A DNA stretch of 64,000 nucleotides, from contig NZ_BSTC01000008.1 in the NCBI RefSeq assembly GCF_030269305.1, positions 1 through 64,000 on the forward strand, read 5' to 3'. Numbering within the stretch: position 1 is the stretch's first letter; every line of letters starts with the position of its first letter. Under the pieces are notes generated by a model. The model worked only from the letters and a program-made list of their open reading frames with translations, made no database searches and was not told where the DNA came from. Position numbers and translations under genes: made by a program. The DNA comes from Kineosporia sp. NBRC 101731 (GTDB lineage: Bacteria > Actinomycetota > Actinomycetes > Actinomycetales > Kineosporiaceae). Shown piece by piece: positions 9,712 to 19,825 of the stretch.

Positions 9712-10226
9712 AAGCTCACCTTTCCTGACGCATTTTCCTGACGCTCACGACGACGCCCGCTCCCGGCGTCCGTCATTCCGGCAGCCGGGCCGGGGCAGAT
9801 CCTTCAGATGCGGCTGCGGCGGGACGCTACACAACCCGCATCGGTGAAGCACCGTAACCCGACAGCGACCCTCGTGGGTGTTCACGGTCCCCGGCGGTGA
9901 TCACATCGCCGTTGCGAGAGTGGCACGCAAAGTGACGAGAGGCCACCCCCGGCTCAAACGGGCCAAGTCCATCTGGGTGTGATCAGCATCACAACCGAAG
10001 CAACTTATTGGAGCTTGCCCAGGCCGGGGCCCATGGGCATGAGCCGCTATTCCTGCCGGGTTGCCGGGAGGCGCTAGGGTGATTTGAGCACGAGTGCGAA
10101 GAATAAGGCCCTCATGTTGGCAGTGCGGGTCGAGGCCGGGTTCGTCGAAGGTCGGTATCGGGACGTAGCCTCTGGGCGAGACCTTCTGCCACGATCAGCA
10201 CACGCTGGACAACGAGGTGGGTCGAA
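9712..10226. other. Divergent intergenic region between topA and the conservon
   Basis: These 515 bp between two divergently transcribed units hold no convincing gene. The only clear motif is the CRP-type box at 9978-9993. A ribosome-binding site (GAGGTGGG) precedes the conservon start at 10227. Confidence 0.6.
9978..9993. promoter_or_regulatory. Perfect CRP/GlxR-type palindrome
   Basis: TGTGATCAGCATCACA matches the CRP consensus TGTGA-N6-TCACA at all ten defined positions. It lies 234 bp before the conservon start and 267 bp before topA. Actinobacterial Crp/GlxR proteins recognise this type of site. Which promoter it serves is not visible from the sequence. Confidence 0.6.
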
Positions 10227-13200
10227 ATGCCTGGGATTAGCCGTGTCGACGAAGACGCGGAAAGATCACTGAGCGGACGGCCAGATTACCGGATGCCACT
10301 TGAAAGTGGCCGCAGGGAGGATCGCGTGCCGCGACACGGTTCGGTCGAACCGGGGGCCGACGTCGAAAGCGTCCCGGACGCGCCCCGTCGCTCGTCTATT
10401 GCCGGATGGTCCATCCGCCGCAAGCTGACGCTTCTGGTCACCATTCCGCTCGTCGTGCTGCTCATCGGTGGTGGCGTGCTGGTCGCATCACTGGTCAGCA
10501 CCTACCGGGATGCGCACACGGCGCGGCTCGACGCCGAGCTGATGGAGCCTTCGCTGCGCCTGAGCCGAGTGCTGTTCAACGAGCTCGGTATGCCCGGTGC
10601 GAAGACCGACAAGGCGACGCTGACCAAGGCTCGTACCGAGACGGACCGGGAGGTTGTAGCGATCCGGCCCAAGCTGGAAGAGCTCGCCGACCGCGACACC
10701 GCCGGTTCCTCTCTCCCCGCCAGCGCCAAGAACCTGCTGGCGCAGCTCGACAACCTCCCGGCTTACCGGGAGACGGTCGACCTTCTGATCAAGGAAGGGA
10801 CGCTGAACAGCAACTCCGGCGTCAACCAGGTCTCCACCCGCACGGAAACCATGTTCAGCCTGGTCCGGCAGCTCCCCCAGGGGCTGTCCACCGACATCGC
10901 GGTCACGGCCAGCAGTCGTTCCACCATCGCCTCGGGAACGCTGTTCGCCAACGTCTCCCAGACCGGCTTCGCGTCGGCCGAGGAGATCGTCGTCTTCTCG
11001 AACGTGTTCACCGGCCAGGCCGTGGTCAACACCGACCGCATCCGTGAGCTGGAAGGCCTGATCGCGCAGCAGCAGCTAGGCCTGACCCAGGCCCAGCGAG
11101 TGGCTGACGCCGACCAGAACAAGCAGCTCCTAGCGCTGGGCAACCGCACCGCGGCGATGACCAGCTGGCGGGTTGCCCTCGAGGGCAACATCGGTAAGCG
11201 CGACGCCAGCTTCGGTGACTCCTCCAAGTTCGCCGATCTCGCCTCGAACCGTCTGGCCGAGATCGAGTCGGTCGCCACGGAGAGCGCCCGCACCACGCTG
11301 AAGTCCGCACAGGACTCCGAGACCGGCGCCCTCTTCCGGGTCGCCCTGGTCGCCGGCGCCGTGCTCCTCACCATCGTCGTCGTCAGCACGCTGCTGACCA
11401 CGATCGCCCGTACCGTCACCGCCCCGCTGCGCCGCCTGCGCGCCGGTGCCGTCGAGGTCGCCAGCGTGCAGCTGCCGGCCGCGGTGGCCCGCATCGAGCA
11501 GGACGGTGTCGGCGCCGACATCTCCCTCCCACCGGTGCTGCCGGCCAACTTCAACCCGGGTCCGGAAACCCTCGAGGTGGCCCACGCGGTCGACGACCTG
11601 GGTGCCGAGGCGGTCCGGTTGGCCACCGCGCAGGTTCGCCTGCGGCGCGCGCTGGACGAGGCATTCGTCAGCATGTCGCGCCGTAGCCAGTCGATGGTGG
11701 AGAAGCAGCTCGCCATCATCGACAGCCTGGAGAGCCAGGAGCAGGATCCGGACCAGCTGCGCAACCTGTTCCGGCTGGACCACCTGGCCGCCCGGATGCG
11801 CCGCTACAACGACAACCTGCTGGTGCTCGCCGGTTCGGCGGTGCGTACCCGCGCCACCGCGCCGGTCAAGATTGCCGAGCTCTTCCGCGCCGCCACCTCC
11901 GAGATGGAGCAGTACGAGCGGGTCCGCCTGCAGCCCGTCAGCGGCGCCTCCATCGCCGGTACGGTCGCGGGTGAGCTCGTCCACCTGCTGGCCGAGCTGC
12001 TCGACAACGCGGCGATGTACTCACCGCCGTCCAGCGCGATCGTGCTCTCCGCGGCCTTCACCGCCGACGGGGGCCTGCAGATCGAGGTTCTGGACGCTGG
12101 CGTCGGTATCAGCCCCGGTGAGCTCGACCGCCTGAACTCCCGTCTCACCCAGCCCGAGTCGATCGACACGCAGGTCCCGTCCCGCATGGGTCTCTTCGTG
12201 GTCGCCCGCCTGGCCCGCCGTGGCACCTTCGGGGTGCAGCTGCAGGCCCGGCCCGATGCCTCCGGCACGATCGCTCTGGTGCGGGTTCCCGCGTCACTGG
12301 TCATCGGCGCGCCGGGTGGTACCGGCGAGAACCCGACCGGTGCGCACCCGACGATGCGGCCGCTCACCCCGGCCGCCGGTCTGCCCCGCCCGCAGCTCCC
12401 GCAGAGCCCCAGCAAGGCACAGGGCAACCAGGGCAACCAGGGCAAACAGGGCAACTACGACACGTTCGGCGCGATCGGCATGACCGACCAGTTGCCGCAG
12501 CGTGACCAGCAGCGCGAGCAGCAGCAGCGTGACCAGGGTGCGCTCTCGGCCGCGGCTGCCGCCGCCGGGGTCGCGGCCCAGGCCGCCGCCGGTGTCCGCT
12601 CGGTCGCCGACACGGACGACTCCGAGCTGCCGCGTCGTCGTCGGGTACCGGGGGGCCAGAACGCGGGCCTGCCGCCCGAGGCCAACGCCATCCCGGAGAC
12701 CGGCTCGACGGGTCTGTTCACCCCGAACGTCCCGGCCGCCGCCGGGGAGACCGGCGAGCACGGTGTGGCCGGCCGTGGCCAGGCCAAGCCGCAGTCCGGT
12801 TTCGGTCAGCAGGAGCAGCAGCCGGCCTTCGGTTTCGGTCAGCAGGAGCAGCAGCCCGCCTTCGGTTTCGACCAGCAGGAGCAGGGTGGTTACAGCCGCC
12901 CGCCGCTCCAGCCCGGTCGAGGTGGCCACTTCACTCCTCCTCCGCCGGAGACCACCCCGGGTGGACTCCCCAGCCTGCCCACCCGCACCCCGGGTGAGCG
13001 CACGCCTCAGCCCCCGAGCGGGTTCGGCGCCCAGGGCCTCCTGAGCCCGAACAACCAGGGCAACCAGGGCAACCCCAACAGCCAGGGCAACCAGGGCTTC
13101 GGCCAGAACAACTTCGGCCGGAACAACGGTGCGGCTCCCGCCCCGAACGAACAGGGCTTCGGCCGCAGCGACCTGGGCTTCGCGCCCCGGCCGGGGCAGC

Positions 13201-14084
13201 CTCTCGGCCAGCAGCAGGGTCCCGGCCCCGAGAACCGTCAGGCGCCGGCCCGTCCGGTCCCGTTCGGCAACGGCGACAGCACCCCGGCGGCCGGAATCTC
13301 CGGTCTCCCCGGTCTGGCCCGGCGTCCGATCGAGAGTGGTCCGGCGACCGGTTCGCAGAGCCTCACAGACCCGCTGTCGGCTCCGACCGGATCCTTCCGC
13401 GCCGCCCCCAACCAGGGGTTGCCGACCGGTGAGATCTCCCAGGGCTGGCAGGACGACAACCTGCCCAGCGAATTAGCAGCACGTGCCTCGGCTGCGGCGG
13501 CCTACCGCCCGGCCGAGACCCAGGCGCCGCTCATCGGTGACGGCCCTGGCGACGACTTCGATGACCCGACGCCGATCTTCGACCAGATCTCGGTCTGGTT
13601 CAGTTCGGAGCCGGCGCAGGCCGCCCCCTCGATCTCCGTCGAGAACGGCGACCAGCGGATCATCGATCTGCGCGACCACGAACGGGAGCGCAACAAGCAG
13701 TCCAGCCGCTGGGCGACGCTCGGGGACCAGCGATGGCTGGCCACGAACGCTCGTGCAGCATCGGCCCCCGAGACGGACGGCCGCTCCGAGGCGGGTCTCC
13801 CGACCCGTCGACCCGGTGCCAACCTTCTGCCTTCCACGGCAGGGGCAGTCACCGAAACCACACCGGCGCGTTCTCGTCCGGTGGCGCGAAGCCAGCCAGC
13901 AGACGCAACTGTCGTCCGTGGCCGGCTGGGCAGCTACCAGCGTGGTCTTGCCAATGCACGTAAGGCACGGGCGAAATCAGACCCGGCATCGGCCTTCAAT
14001 CCGGTCGGTGCAAGCCTTTTCACCACCAACAGCGACGGCGGTGCCGATAATGGCTCCTCCGCAGAGCAGGGAGGGGACCAGTGA
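10227..14084 (+). CDS. Conservon sensor-kinase-like protein (CvnA type)
   Basis: This 1285-residue membrane protein is the first gene of a conservon. TM1 is at about 67-90, followed by an extracellular NIT-like helical sensor domain (about 95-365), TM2 at 369-394 and a HAMP segment. The dimerisation helix has [10 protein letters not shown] near 517. The ATPase domain has N box ELLDNA (590-595), G1 DAGVGI (623-628) and G2 MGLFVVA (654-660). Residues 700-1285 are a low-complexity tail rich in Gln, Gly, Pro and Asn. No receiver protein accompanies it; CvnA proteins are thought to signal to the roadblock/GTPase partners instead. The start ATG has GAGGTGGG upstream. The stop overlaps the next gene by four bases. 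Confidence 0.9.
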   Translation: MPGISRVDEDAERSLSGRPDYRMPLESGRREDRVPRHGSVEPGADVESVPDAPRRSSIAGWSIRRKLTLLVTIPLVVLLIGGGVLVASLVSTYRDAHTARLDAELMEPSLRLSRVLFNELGMPGAKTDKATLTKARTETDREVVAIRPKLEELADRDTAGSSLPASAKNLLAQLDNLPAYRETVDLLIKEGTLNSNSGVNQVSTRTETMFSLVRQLPQGLSTDIAVTASSRSTIASGTLFANVSQTGFASAEEIVVFSNVFTGQAVVNTDRIRELEGLIAQQQLGLTQAQRVADADQNKQLLALGNRTAAMTSWRVALEGNIGKRDASFGDSSKFADLASNRLAEIESVATESARTTLKSAQDSETGALFRVALVAGAVLLTIVVVSTLLTTIARTVTAPLRRLRAGAVEVASVQLPAAVARIEQDGVGADISLPPVLPANFNPGPETLEVAHAVDDLGAEAVRLATAQVRLRRALDEAFVSMSRRSQSMVEKQLAIIDSLESQEQDPDQLRNLFRLDHLAARMRRYNDNLLVLAGSAVRTRATAPVKIAELFRAATSEMEQYERVRLQPVSGASIAGTVAGELVHLLAELLDNAAMYSPPSSAIVLSAAFTADGGLQIEVLDAGVGISPGELDRLNSRLTQPESIDTQVPSRMGLFVVARLARRGTFGVQLQARPDASGTIALVRVPASLVIGAPGGTGENPTGAHPTMRPLTPAAGLPRPQLPQSPSKAQGNQGNQGKQGNYDTFGAIGMTDQLPQRDQQREQQQRDQGALSAAAAAAGVAAQAAAGVRSVADTDDSELPRRRRVPGGQNAGLPPEANAIPETGSTGLFTPNVPAAAGETGEHGVAGRGQAKPQSGFGQQEQQPAFGFGQQEQQPAFGFDQQEQGGYSRPPLQPGRGGHFTPPPPETTPGGLPSLPTRTPGERTPQPPSGFGAQGLLSPNNQGNQGNPNSQGNQGFGQNNFGRNNGAAPAPNEQGFGRSDLGFAPRPGQPLGQQQGPGPENRQAPARPVPFGNGDSTPAAGISGLPGLARRPIESGPATGSQSLTDPLSAPTGSFRAAPNQGLPTGEISQGWQDDNLPSELAARASAAAAYRPAETQAPLIGDGPGDDFDDPTPIFDQISVWFSSEPAQAAPSISVENGDQRIIDLRDHERERNKQSSRWATLGDQRWLATNARAASAPETDGRSEAGLPTRRPGANLLPSTAGAVTETTPARSRPVARSQPADATVVRGRLGSYQRGLANARKARAKSDPASAFNPVGASLFTTNSDGGADNGSSAEQGGDQ
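12798..12884 (+). repeat. 33-bp in-frame tandem repeat in the CvnA tail
   Basis: Two full copies and one partial copy of a 33-bp unit run from 12798 to 12884. They encode [22 protein letters not shown] and GFDQQEQ. The DNA copies are nearly identical, so the expansion is recent or under homogenisation. Short GNQ repeats (GGCAACCAG) occur in the same tail at about 12422-12452 and 13060-13100. Confidence 0.85.
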
Positions 14085-14503
14085 GCACGGGCACCGGCAC
14101 CGACGTCACCTGGCTGGTCGACGGGTTCGCACAGCGGGTACCAGGAGTGGCTCACGCTGCCGTGGTCTCGGCCGACGGTCTTCTGGTGGCGAGTTCCGCA
14201 GGACTGCCACGCGACCGAGCCGACCAGCTGTCCGCAGTGGCCTCCGGGCTGGGTAGCCTCACGAACGGCGCGGCCATGTGCTTCGCCGCGGGTGCGGTTG
14301 TTCAGACGGTTGTCGAGATGCAGGGTGGATTCCTGCTTCTCATGGCCATCTCGGACGGCTCGTGGTTGGCAGTTCTGGCGGCTCCGACCTCCGACATCGG
14401 ATTGGTCGGATACGAGATGACGCTTCTGGTCGACCGCGTTGGCCAGCACCTGTCGCCGGAGATCCGTCACAACGGCCACGGCGGCTCGCTGCCACAGATG
14501 TGA
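14081..14503 (+). CDS. Conservon roadblock/LC7 protein (CvnB type)
   Basis: This 140-residue protein has the roadblock/LC7 fold: [29 protein letters not shown], then [20 protein letters not shown]. Such proteins bind small GTPases and act as regulators or scaffolds, so its likely partner is the GTPase two genes downstream. The GTG start overlaps the CvnA stop (GTGA). CvnC follows after 13 bp, so all four genes form one transcript. Confidence 0.92.
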   Translation: MSTGTGTDVTWLVDGFAQRVPGVAHAAVVSADGLLVASSAGLPRDRADQLSAVASGLGSLTNGAAMCFAAGAVVQTVVEMQGGFLLLMAISDGSWLAVLAAPTSDIGLVGYEMTLLVDRVGQHLSPEIRHNGHGGSLPQM

Positions 14504-14516
14504 GCAGATTGCCGAG

Positions 14517-14897
14517 ATGACCGATTATTCAGCTCATGAGGGCGGGGACCCGCCACCGTCGATGGTGCGTCCATACGCCAGAACCGGTGGGCGGACCCGC
14601 CCGGTGCACGACCTCGATCTCGAGGCCCTGGTGGTGACCACGGTCACCGGTCAGGACCCCGGAATGAACGACTTGCTCTCGCCGGAACACAGCACGGTGA
14701 TCGAGTTGTGTGAGGGAACGATCTCCGTCGCCGAGATCGCTGCCCGACTCCACACCCCGCTCGGCGTTGCCCGCGTGATCATCGCGGACATGGTCGAACT
14801 GGGTCTGGTCGAGGTGCTGTCCACGGCGAACGCTTCTGGTGACGAACGTGATCCAGCTTTCTTGAGGAGGGTGCTCAGTGGCCTTCAGCGGCTCTGA
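14517..14897 (+). CDS. Conservon DUF742 protein (CvnC type)
   Basis: This 126-residue protein of the DUF742 family has the motifs VRPYARTGGRTRP, DLDLEALV and a C-terminal winged-helix-like segment (ISVAEIAARLHTPLGVARVIIADM). The ATG at 14517 is chosen because the family starts just before the VRPY motif; the longer frame to 14439 would overlap CvnB. The end overlaps the GTPase gene by 20 bp. Its biochemical role is unknown; it is always found with CvnA, CvnB and CvnD. Confidence 0.9.
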   Translation: MTDYSAHEGGDPPPSMVRPYARTGGRTRPVHDLDLEALVVTTVTGQDPGMNDLLSPEHSTVIELCEGTISVAEIAARLHTPLGVARVIIADMVELGLVEVLSTANASGDERDPAFLRRVLSGLQRL

Positions 14898-15453
14898 GAC
14901 CAGGGCCACCCGATCGACGAAGATCGTCATCTCGGGTGGATTCGGTGCGGGCAAGACCACGTTCGTGGGTGCGGTATCCGAGATCATGCCGCTACGGACC
15001 GAGGCAGTCATGACCTCGGCGAGTGTCGGCGTCGATGATCTGACGGCCACGCCGAACAAGACCACCACCACGGTCGCCATGGACTTCGGTCGTATCAGCA
15101 TTGACCAGGAGCTTGTGCTCTACCTGTTCGGCTCCCCGGGGCAGAACAGGTTCTGGTTCATGTGGGACGACCTCGTCCGTGGCGCGATCGGTGCGGTGGT
15201 CCTGGTAGACACCCGCCGACTCGAGGACTGCTTCGGGCCGATCGATTTCTTCGAGGCCCGCAACCTTCCTTTCGTGGTCGCGATCAACGCCTTCGACGGT
15301 CTGCTCCGGCACCGGCCGGAGGACGTCCGCGAGGCGCTGCAGCTCAGTCAGGACGTTCCCGTCCTGGTCTGTGACGCACGTGAGCGGGAGTCTGCCAAGC
15401 AGACGCTGATCTCGGTGGTCGAGCATGCTCTGGCGACCTGGAGCCGGGCCTAG
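14878..15453 (+). CDS. Conservon small GTP-binding protein (CvnD type)
   Basis: The 191 residues carry P-loop GGFGAGKTT near residue 21, a switch-region Asp in GSPGQNRFW, and VAINAFDG in place of NKxD. This is the conservon GTPase family, thought to cycle between GTP and GDP under control of the roadblock and kinase-like partners, forming a membrane-associated complex. The start is GTG 14878 behind GAGGAGG. It is the last gene of the conservon; a small hairpin over its stop codon separates it from a convergent methyltransferase. Confidence 0.92.
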   Translation: MAFSGSETRATRSTKIVISGGFGAGKTTFVGAVSEIMPLRTEAVMTSASVGVDDLTATPNKTTTTVAMDFGRISIDQELVLYLFGSPGQNRFWFMWDDLVRGAIGAVVLVDTRRLEDCFGPIDFFEARNLPFVVAINAFDGLLRHRPEDVREALQLSQDVPVLVCDARERESAKQTLISVVEHALATWSRA

Positions 15454-15462
15454 AAGCCCGGC
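15443..15462. terminator. Hairpin between convergent cvnD and methyltransferase genes
   Basis: GCCGGGC and GCCCGGC pair around a 6-nt loop that contains the cvnD stop codon. The position between two converging genes suggests a bidirectional terminator. The stem is short and no T tract follows. Confidence 0.45.
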
Positions 15463-15484
15463 CCCAGGGCCCGCTCAGAACGGT

Positions 15485-17029
15485 TCAGTCGGTCGGTTCC
15501 AGCAGACCGTCCCGCAGGAGATTGCGGGCATCACTGAGCAGCTCGGTACGCAACGCCTGACCGTCGACCTCCAGCAGTGATGCCAGGGCGGCGATCAGGC
15601 GGCCCACCGGGATGTCGCCGGAGCATGCTCCGACGAAACCCGCCAGAGCGGTGCCGGCCTGCACCACGCGGCCGGCCCCGCCGCCCTGCCTCAGAAGGAT
15701 CACGCTCGGGTCTTCGGCCCCGGGCAGGTGATGGCGTTCTTCGGTGACGTCCGGGGCCACCTTCAGCATGGCCGCGAGCAGCGCGTCGTCGTCGTGCGCG
15801 GCCAGCCAGTCCTGACGCTCCAGCGTGGAGATCACCTCGTCACCCCAGGGCAGGCCCGGGCCGCTGCGGCGTTCCTCCACCCTGCGCAGATGCGGTTCCC
15901 CGGACACCGGACGCCGCAGCGTGATCAGGCCGAACCCGACCCCGTCCACGCCTCGCGACGCGAAGTCGGACAGCCACGCGGCGTACAGGTCGTCGGCGTC
16001 CTTCCCGAGGTGCTGCCCGGAATCGCGGATCCAGGTCTCGGCGTACTCGGCCGGGTCTTGCCATTCACGCTGCACCACCCAGCCGTCCAGCCCGGACGCC
16101 TCCAGCCAGGACGACACCCGGTCGGTCCAGCCCTCGTCGCGGCGCCCCTCCCAGTTGCCGAGGAACTGAGCGACCCCACCCGGGGCGAGCACGGTGCCGA
16201 CCGACTCGATCAGGTGCCGCACCAGGTCGTCCCCCACCATTCCGCCGTCGCGGTACTCGAACGTGGCGGCCGGTACCGAGCGCGGGGTGATGACGAACGG
16301 GGGGTTGCTGACGACCAGGTCGAACAGCTCACCGGCCACCGGTTGGAGCAGGCTGCCGGGTCGTCCCTCGAACACCGAGCCGGGCACGGTACCGGCGTTG
16401 AGCGCCCAGTTGATCCGGGCCAGGCGCAGGGCCCGGGCGGAGATGTCGGTGCCGATCACGTGCTGGGCGTGCCGGGCGGCGTGCAGGGCCTGGATACCGC
16501 AGCCGGTACCGAGGTCGAGAACCCGTCCGGTCGGCCGCCGGATCGTGCAGCGGGCCAGGGTGAGGGAGGCGCCGCCCACGCCGAGCACGTGGTCCTCGTT
16601 CAGCGGGCGTCCGGTGGCGACCTCGGAGAAGTCCGAGATCAGCCACCAGTCGGCCGGGCCGAGCGCGTCCACGGTGGAGTAGGGGCGCAGGTCGAGGAGG
16701 GCCCGAACCGGGTCACCCGGGTCGTGGCCGGCCGTGGTGATCAGTCCGAGCTCGGCCAGGCCGGCCAGGCCGATGGTCGGCACGGCCGCGGCCAGGCGTT
16801 CGGCCGGTACCTCGAGACCGAGCAGGAACACGGCGACCAGGGCGGCGAGGGGTTCGTCCGGGTGCCGGGACACCACGATGCGGGCCGGCAACGTCTGCTC
16901 GCGCCCCAGCGCGGCCTGCGCCACGGGGCCGAGGAGGTCGTTGACCGTGTCCACGGTGAAGCCGGCCAGGTCGGTGCGCAGCCGCTCGACCAGTTCGCCC
17001 GTGCGGGGGTCAGTGACGTCAGCTGTCAT
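15485..17029 (-). CDS. Class I SAM-dependent methyltransferase (NPPF type)
   Basis: The 514-residue protein has a central Rossmann methyltransferase domain. The SAM-binding motif is DLGTGCGIQALHAARHA, and the catalytic NPPF sits in VVSNPPFVITPR, as in N-methyltransferases of the HemK/RsmC type. About 150 N-terminal residues and a C-terminal domain of some 200 residues have no family I can name with certainty; similar architecture is common in actinobacteria. The substrate (rRNA, protein or other) is not evident. It lies downstream of hppA, separated from it by the hairpin at 17058-17098. Confidence 0.8.
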   Translation of the reverse strand: MTADVTDPRTGELVERLRTDLAGFTVDTVNDLLGPVAQAALGREQTLPARIVVSRHPDEPLAALVAVFLLGLEVPAERLAAAVPTIGLAGLAELGLITTAGHDPGDPVRALLDLRPYSTVDALGPADWWLISDFSEVATGRPLNEDHVLGVGGASLTLARCTIRRPTGRVLDLGTGCGIQALHAARHAQHVIGTDISARALRLARINWALNAGTVPGSVFEGRPGSLLQPVAGELFDLVVSNPPFVITPRSVPAATFEYRDGGMVGDDLVRHLIESVGTVLAPGGVAQFLGNWEGRRDEGWTDRVSSWLEASGLDGWVVQREWQDPAEYAETWIRDSGQHLGKDADDLYAAWLSDFASRGVDGVGFGLITLRRPVSGEPHLRRVEERRSGPGLPWGDEVISTLERQDWLAAHDDDALLAAMLKVAPDVTEERHHLPGAEDPSVILLRQGGGAGRVVQAGTALAGFVGACSGDIPVGRLIAALASLLEVDGQALRTELLSDARNLLRDGLLEPTD

Positions 17030-17057
17030 GCCTGAGTTTCTACCTCAGGGCGGACAT

Positions 17058-17098
17058 GACACCGGCCACGCGGGCAGGTAGCCCGCGTGGCCGGTGTC
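17058..17098. terminator. Strong 18-bp hairpin downstream of hppA
   Basis: GACACCGGCCACGCGGGC pairs perfectly with GCCCGCGTGGCCGGTGTC around the loop AGGTA. It lies 14 bp past the hppA stop on the minus strand and before the methyltransferase start. It is a likely factor-independent terminator without a T tract. Confidence 0.8.
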
Positions 17099-17112
17099 GT
17101 TCCGGGAGCTGC

Positions 17113-19542
17113 TTACTGCGTGGTGCTGCGGCCCGTGGACGCGGAGGGCGCGGTCTCGTCGACGTCCACCGTCTGAGCCACCGGCCGGCGTTCCACCGGA
17201 CTCGTCACCGACGTGGCCGGATGGCCGGCCGTCACCGGTGCCCCCGTGCCGGAGGACGCGTCGTCGCCGTAGTCGACCGTCCGGCCCTTGGTGATGAACA
17301 GGGCGATCACGATGATCGCCACGGCCGTCCCGGCGATCGTGTAACGCAGTCCGGCGGAGGCGTCCTGGCCCACGCTGAGCTGCACGACGGCCGGCGCGAT
17401 CAGCACCGCGACCAGGTTCATCACCTTGATCAGCGGGTTGATGGACGGGCCCGCGGTGTCCTTGAACGGATCACCGACCGTGTCACCGATCACCGCGGCG
17501 GCGTGGGCCGGAGAGCCCTTTCCACCGTGGTGGCCGTCTTCCACGATCTTCTTCGCGTTGTCCCAGGCGCCACCGGCGTTGGCCAGGAACACCGCCATCA
17601 GGGCACCGGCCCCGATGGCCCCGGCCAGGTACCCGGCGAGCGGGCCGATGCCCAGGCCGAAGCCGACGGCGACCGGGGCCAGGGCGGCGAGCAGACCGGG
17701 GGTGGCCAGCTCGCGCAGCGAGTCGCGGGTGCAGATGTCCACCACCCGGCCGTAGTCCGGTTTCTCGCTGTAGTCCATGATCCCGGGGTGCTCCCGGAAC
17801 TGGCGCCGCACCTCGACCACGATGGCCCCGGCGGCCCGGGTGACGGCGTTGATCGCCAGACCGGAGAAGAGGAAGACCACCGCCGCACCCAGCATCAGGC
17901 CGACCAGGGTATTGGGCTGGACGATCTCGAGGCTGAAGCTGCGCCCGAGCTCGTCCAGGGCCACGCCGCTCTCGGCGAGCGCCGTCTGCCAGGCGTCGGT
18001 GTAGGAACCGAACAGGGCGGTCGCCGCGAGCACGGCCGTGGCGATCGCGATGCCCTTGGTGATGGCCTTGGTGGTGTTGCCGACGGCGTCGAGCTCGGTG
18101 AGGATCTGCGCGCCCTCCCCGTCCACGTCGCCGGACATCTCGGCGATGCCCTGGGCGTTGTCGCTGACCGGGCCGAAGGTGTCCATCGCGACGATGACGC
18201 CGACCGTGGTCAGCAGACCGCAACCGGCCAGCGCGATGAGGAACAGCGACAGCCAGACCGAGACGCCGCCCAGGCTGAAGGCCAGGAACACGGCGCCGGC
18301 GATGACCGCGGTGGTGTAGACCGCAGACTCCAGACCGAGCCCGATGCCCGAGAGCACCACGGTGGCCGCACCGGTCGTGGTGGTGGCCGCGACGTCCTTG
18401 GTGGGGCGCTTGTCGGTACCCGTGTAGTACCCGGTGAGCCACAGGATCACGCCGGCCAGGACGATCCCGACCATCACCGCGGCGAAGGCGATCAGGCGGG
18501 GGTTGCCCTCCAGACCCTGCACGACGGTGTCGCCGCCGGTGAACTCGCCGAAGGACGAGGGCAGGTAGGTGAAGGAGGCGATCCCGCAGAGCACGGCCGA
18601 GACCACGGCCGAGATGCCGAAGCCCCGGTTGATGGCGGTCAGACCACTCTCGCCCGGCCGGGTGCGGGTGATGACGACGCCCAGCACCGCGGTGAGCGCG
18701 CCCAGCGCGGGCACGATCAGCGGGAAGACCAGACCTTCGACGCCGAAGGCGGCCTTGCCGAGGATCAGTGCCGCGACCAGGGTGACGGCGTAGGACTCGA
18801 ACAGGTCGGCGGCCATACCGGCGCAGTCACCGACGTTGTCGCCCACGTTGTCCGCGATGGTCGCGGCGTTGCGCGGGTCGTCTTCCGGGATGTTCTGCTC
18901 GACCTTGCCGACCAGGTCGGCCCCGACGTCCGCGGCCTTGGTGAAGATGCCACCGCCGACACGCATGAACATGGCCAGCAGGGCGGCGCCGAAGCCGAAG
19001 CCCTCCAGGACCGAGGGGGCGTCGCCGCCGTAGATCAGCACCACGGACGAGGCTCCGAGCAGGCCCAGACCGACGGTGCACATGCCGACGAATCCACCGG
19101 TGCGGAAGGCCAGCTGCATGCCTCCGTCGCGATCACCGTTGCGCGCGGCCTCGGCGACGCGGACGTTTGCCCGGACCGCCAGGGACATGCCCAGGTAGCC
19201 GATGGCGGCGGAGAAGAGCGCACCGACGATGAAGAAGATTCCCCGGCCGATCCGTATCTCCGTATCCCCGGGGAGAAGGAAGAGGACGATCAGGACGAGG
19301 ACGACGAAGGCAGCCAGGGTGCGGAACTGCCGGCGCAGGTAGGCGGCGGCGCCTTCCTGCACGGCAGTGCCGATCTCGACCATGCTTCTTGTGCCGTCAG
19401 GGGCCGCCAGGACGAGCCGGCGGAATGCCGCCGCCACTCCGAGCGCGATGATCGAGATCACGAAGACCACGACCACCAACGTCAGATTTCGTCCTTCGAG
19501 ATTCACATCTGCCGTAGTGGTGGCAGCCAGAGAGCCTTGCAT
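17113..19542 (-). CDS. hppA: Membrane proton-translocating pyrophosphatase
   Basis: This integral membrane enzyme hydrolyses pyrophosphate and pumps protons. It has 809 residues and about 16 membrane helices. The catalytic loop KAADVGADLVGKVE and the acidic motif DNVGDNVGDCAGMAAD are intact. The GNTTK motif has Lys where K+-dependent enzymes have Ala, so it should be the K+-independent type. ATG 19542 is chosen because GAGGAGG lies 6 nt upstream; an extension to 19578 adds only 12 residues without a ribosome site. It lies downstream of bldG and its partner on the same strand, as in streptomycetes, with a 283-bp gap that holds no gene. Confidence 0.96.
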   Translation of the reverse strand: MQGSLAATTTADVNLEGRNLTLVVVVFVISIIALGVAAAFRRLVLAAPDGTRSMVEIGTAVQEGAAAYLRRQFRTLAAFVVLVLIVLFLLPGDTEIRIGRGIFFIVGALFSAAIGYLGMSLAVRANVRVAEAARNGDRDGGMQLAFRTGGFVGMCTVGLGLLGASSVVLIYGGDAPSVLEGFGFGAALLAMFMRVGGGIFTKAADVGADLVGKVEQNIPEDDPRNAATIADNVGDNVGDCAGMAADLFESYAVTLVAALILGKAAFGVEGLVFPLIVPALGALTAVLGVVITRTRPGESGLTAINRGFGISAVVSAVLCGIASFTYLPSSFGEFTGGDTVVQGLEGNPRLIAFAAVMVGIVLAGVILWLTGYYTGTDKRPTKDVAATTTTGAATVVLSGIGLGLESAVYTTAVIAGAVFLAFSLGGVSVWLSLFLIALAGCGLLTTVGVIVAMDTFGPVSDNAQGIAEMSGDVDGEGAQILTELDAVGNTTKAITKGIAIATAVLAATALFGSYTDAWQTALAESGVALDELGRSFSLEIVQPNTLVGLMLGAAVVFLFSGLAINAVTRAAGAIVVEVRRQFREHPGIMDYSEKPDYGRVVDICTRDSLRELATPGLLAALAPVAVGFGLGIGPLAGYLAGAIGAGALMAVFLANAGGAWDNAKKIVEDGHHGGKGSPAHAAAVIGDTVGDPFKDTAGPSINPLIKVMNLVAVLIAPAVVQLSVGQDASAGLRYTIAGTAVAIIVIALFITKGRTVDYGDDASSGTGAPVTAGHPATSVTSPVERRPVAQTVDVDETAPSASTGRSTTQ

Positions 19543-19825
19543 CCGTCCTCCTCGACGTGCGCAGACGACCCCCTTCACCCGTCGCGGGTGGGAGGTCTCC
19601 AGTGCAGGCGACAGGGTGGAACGGGGCGGTGGCTTGCGTGGGACGCCTGACCTCCGGCGGAAGTTCCCACTCCGCGGAGTCTATGTACTGTGATGCGCGC
19701 CACCAAACGTCTGACGCGTGGCTCTTTTCACTTTGTGGTGATTCGTCCGTTTTAATATCACCGAAGTGCCGGGTCCAAAGCAGGTAACAGTGGACGCCGG
19801 TCGCGGGCCGAAGTGGGGTGGCCGG

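Noticed and set aside
17056-19650. 864-codon plus-strand open frame antisense to hppA
   Set aside because: It is an overlap frame caused by high third-position GC. The translation is His/Asp/Gly/Gln-rich without any family motif, while hppA on the other strand is fully conserved.
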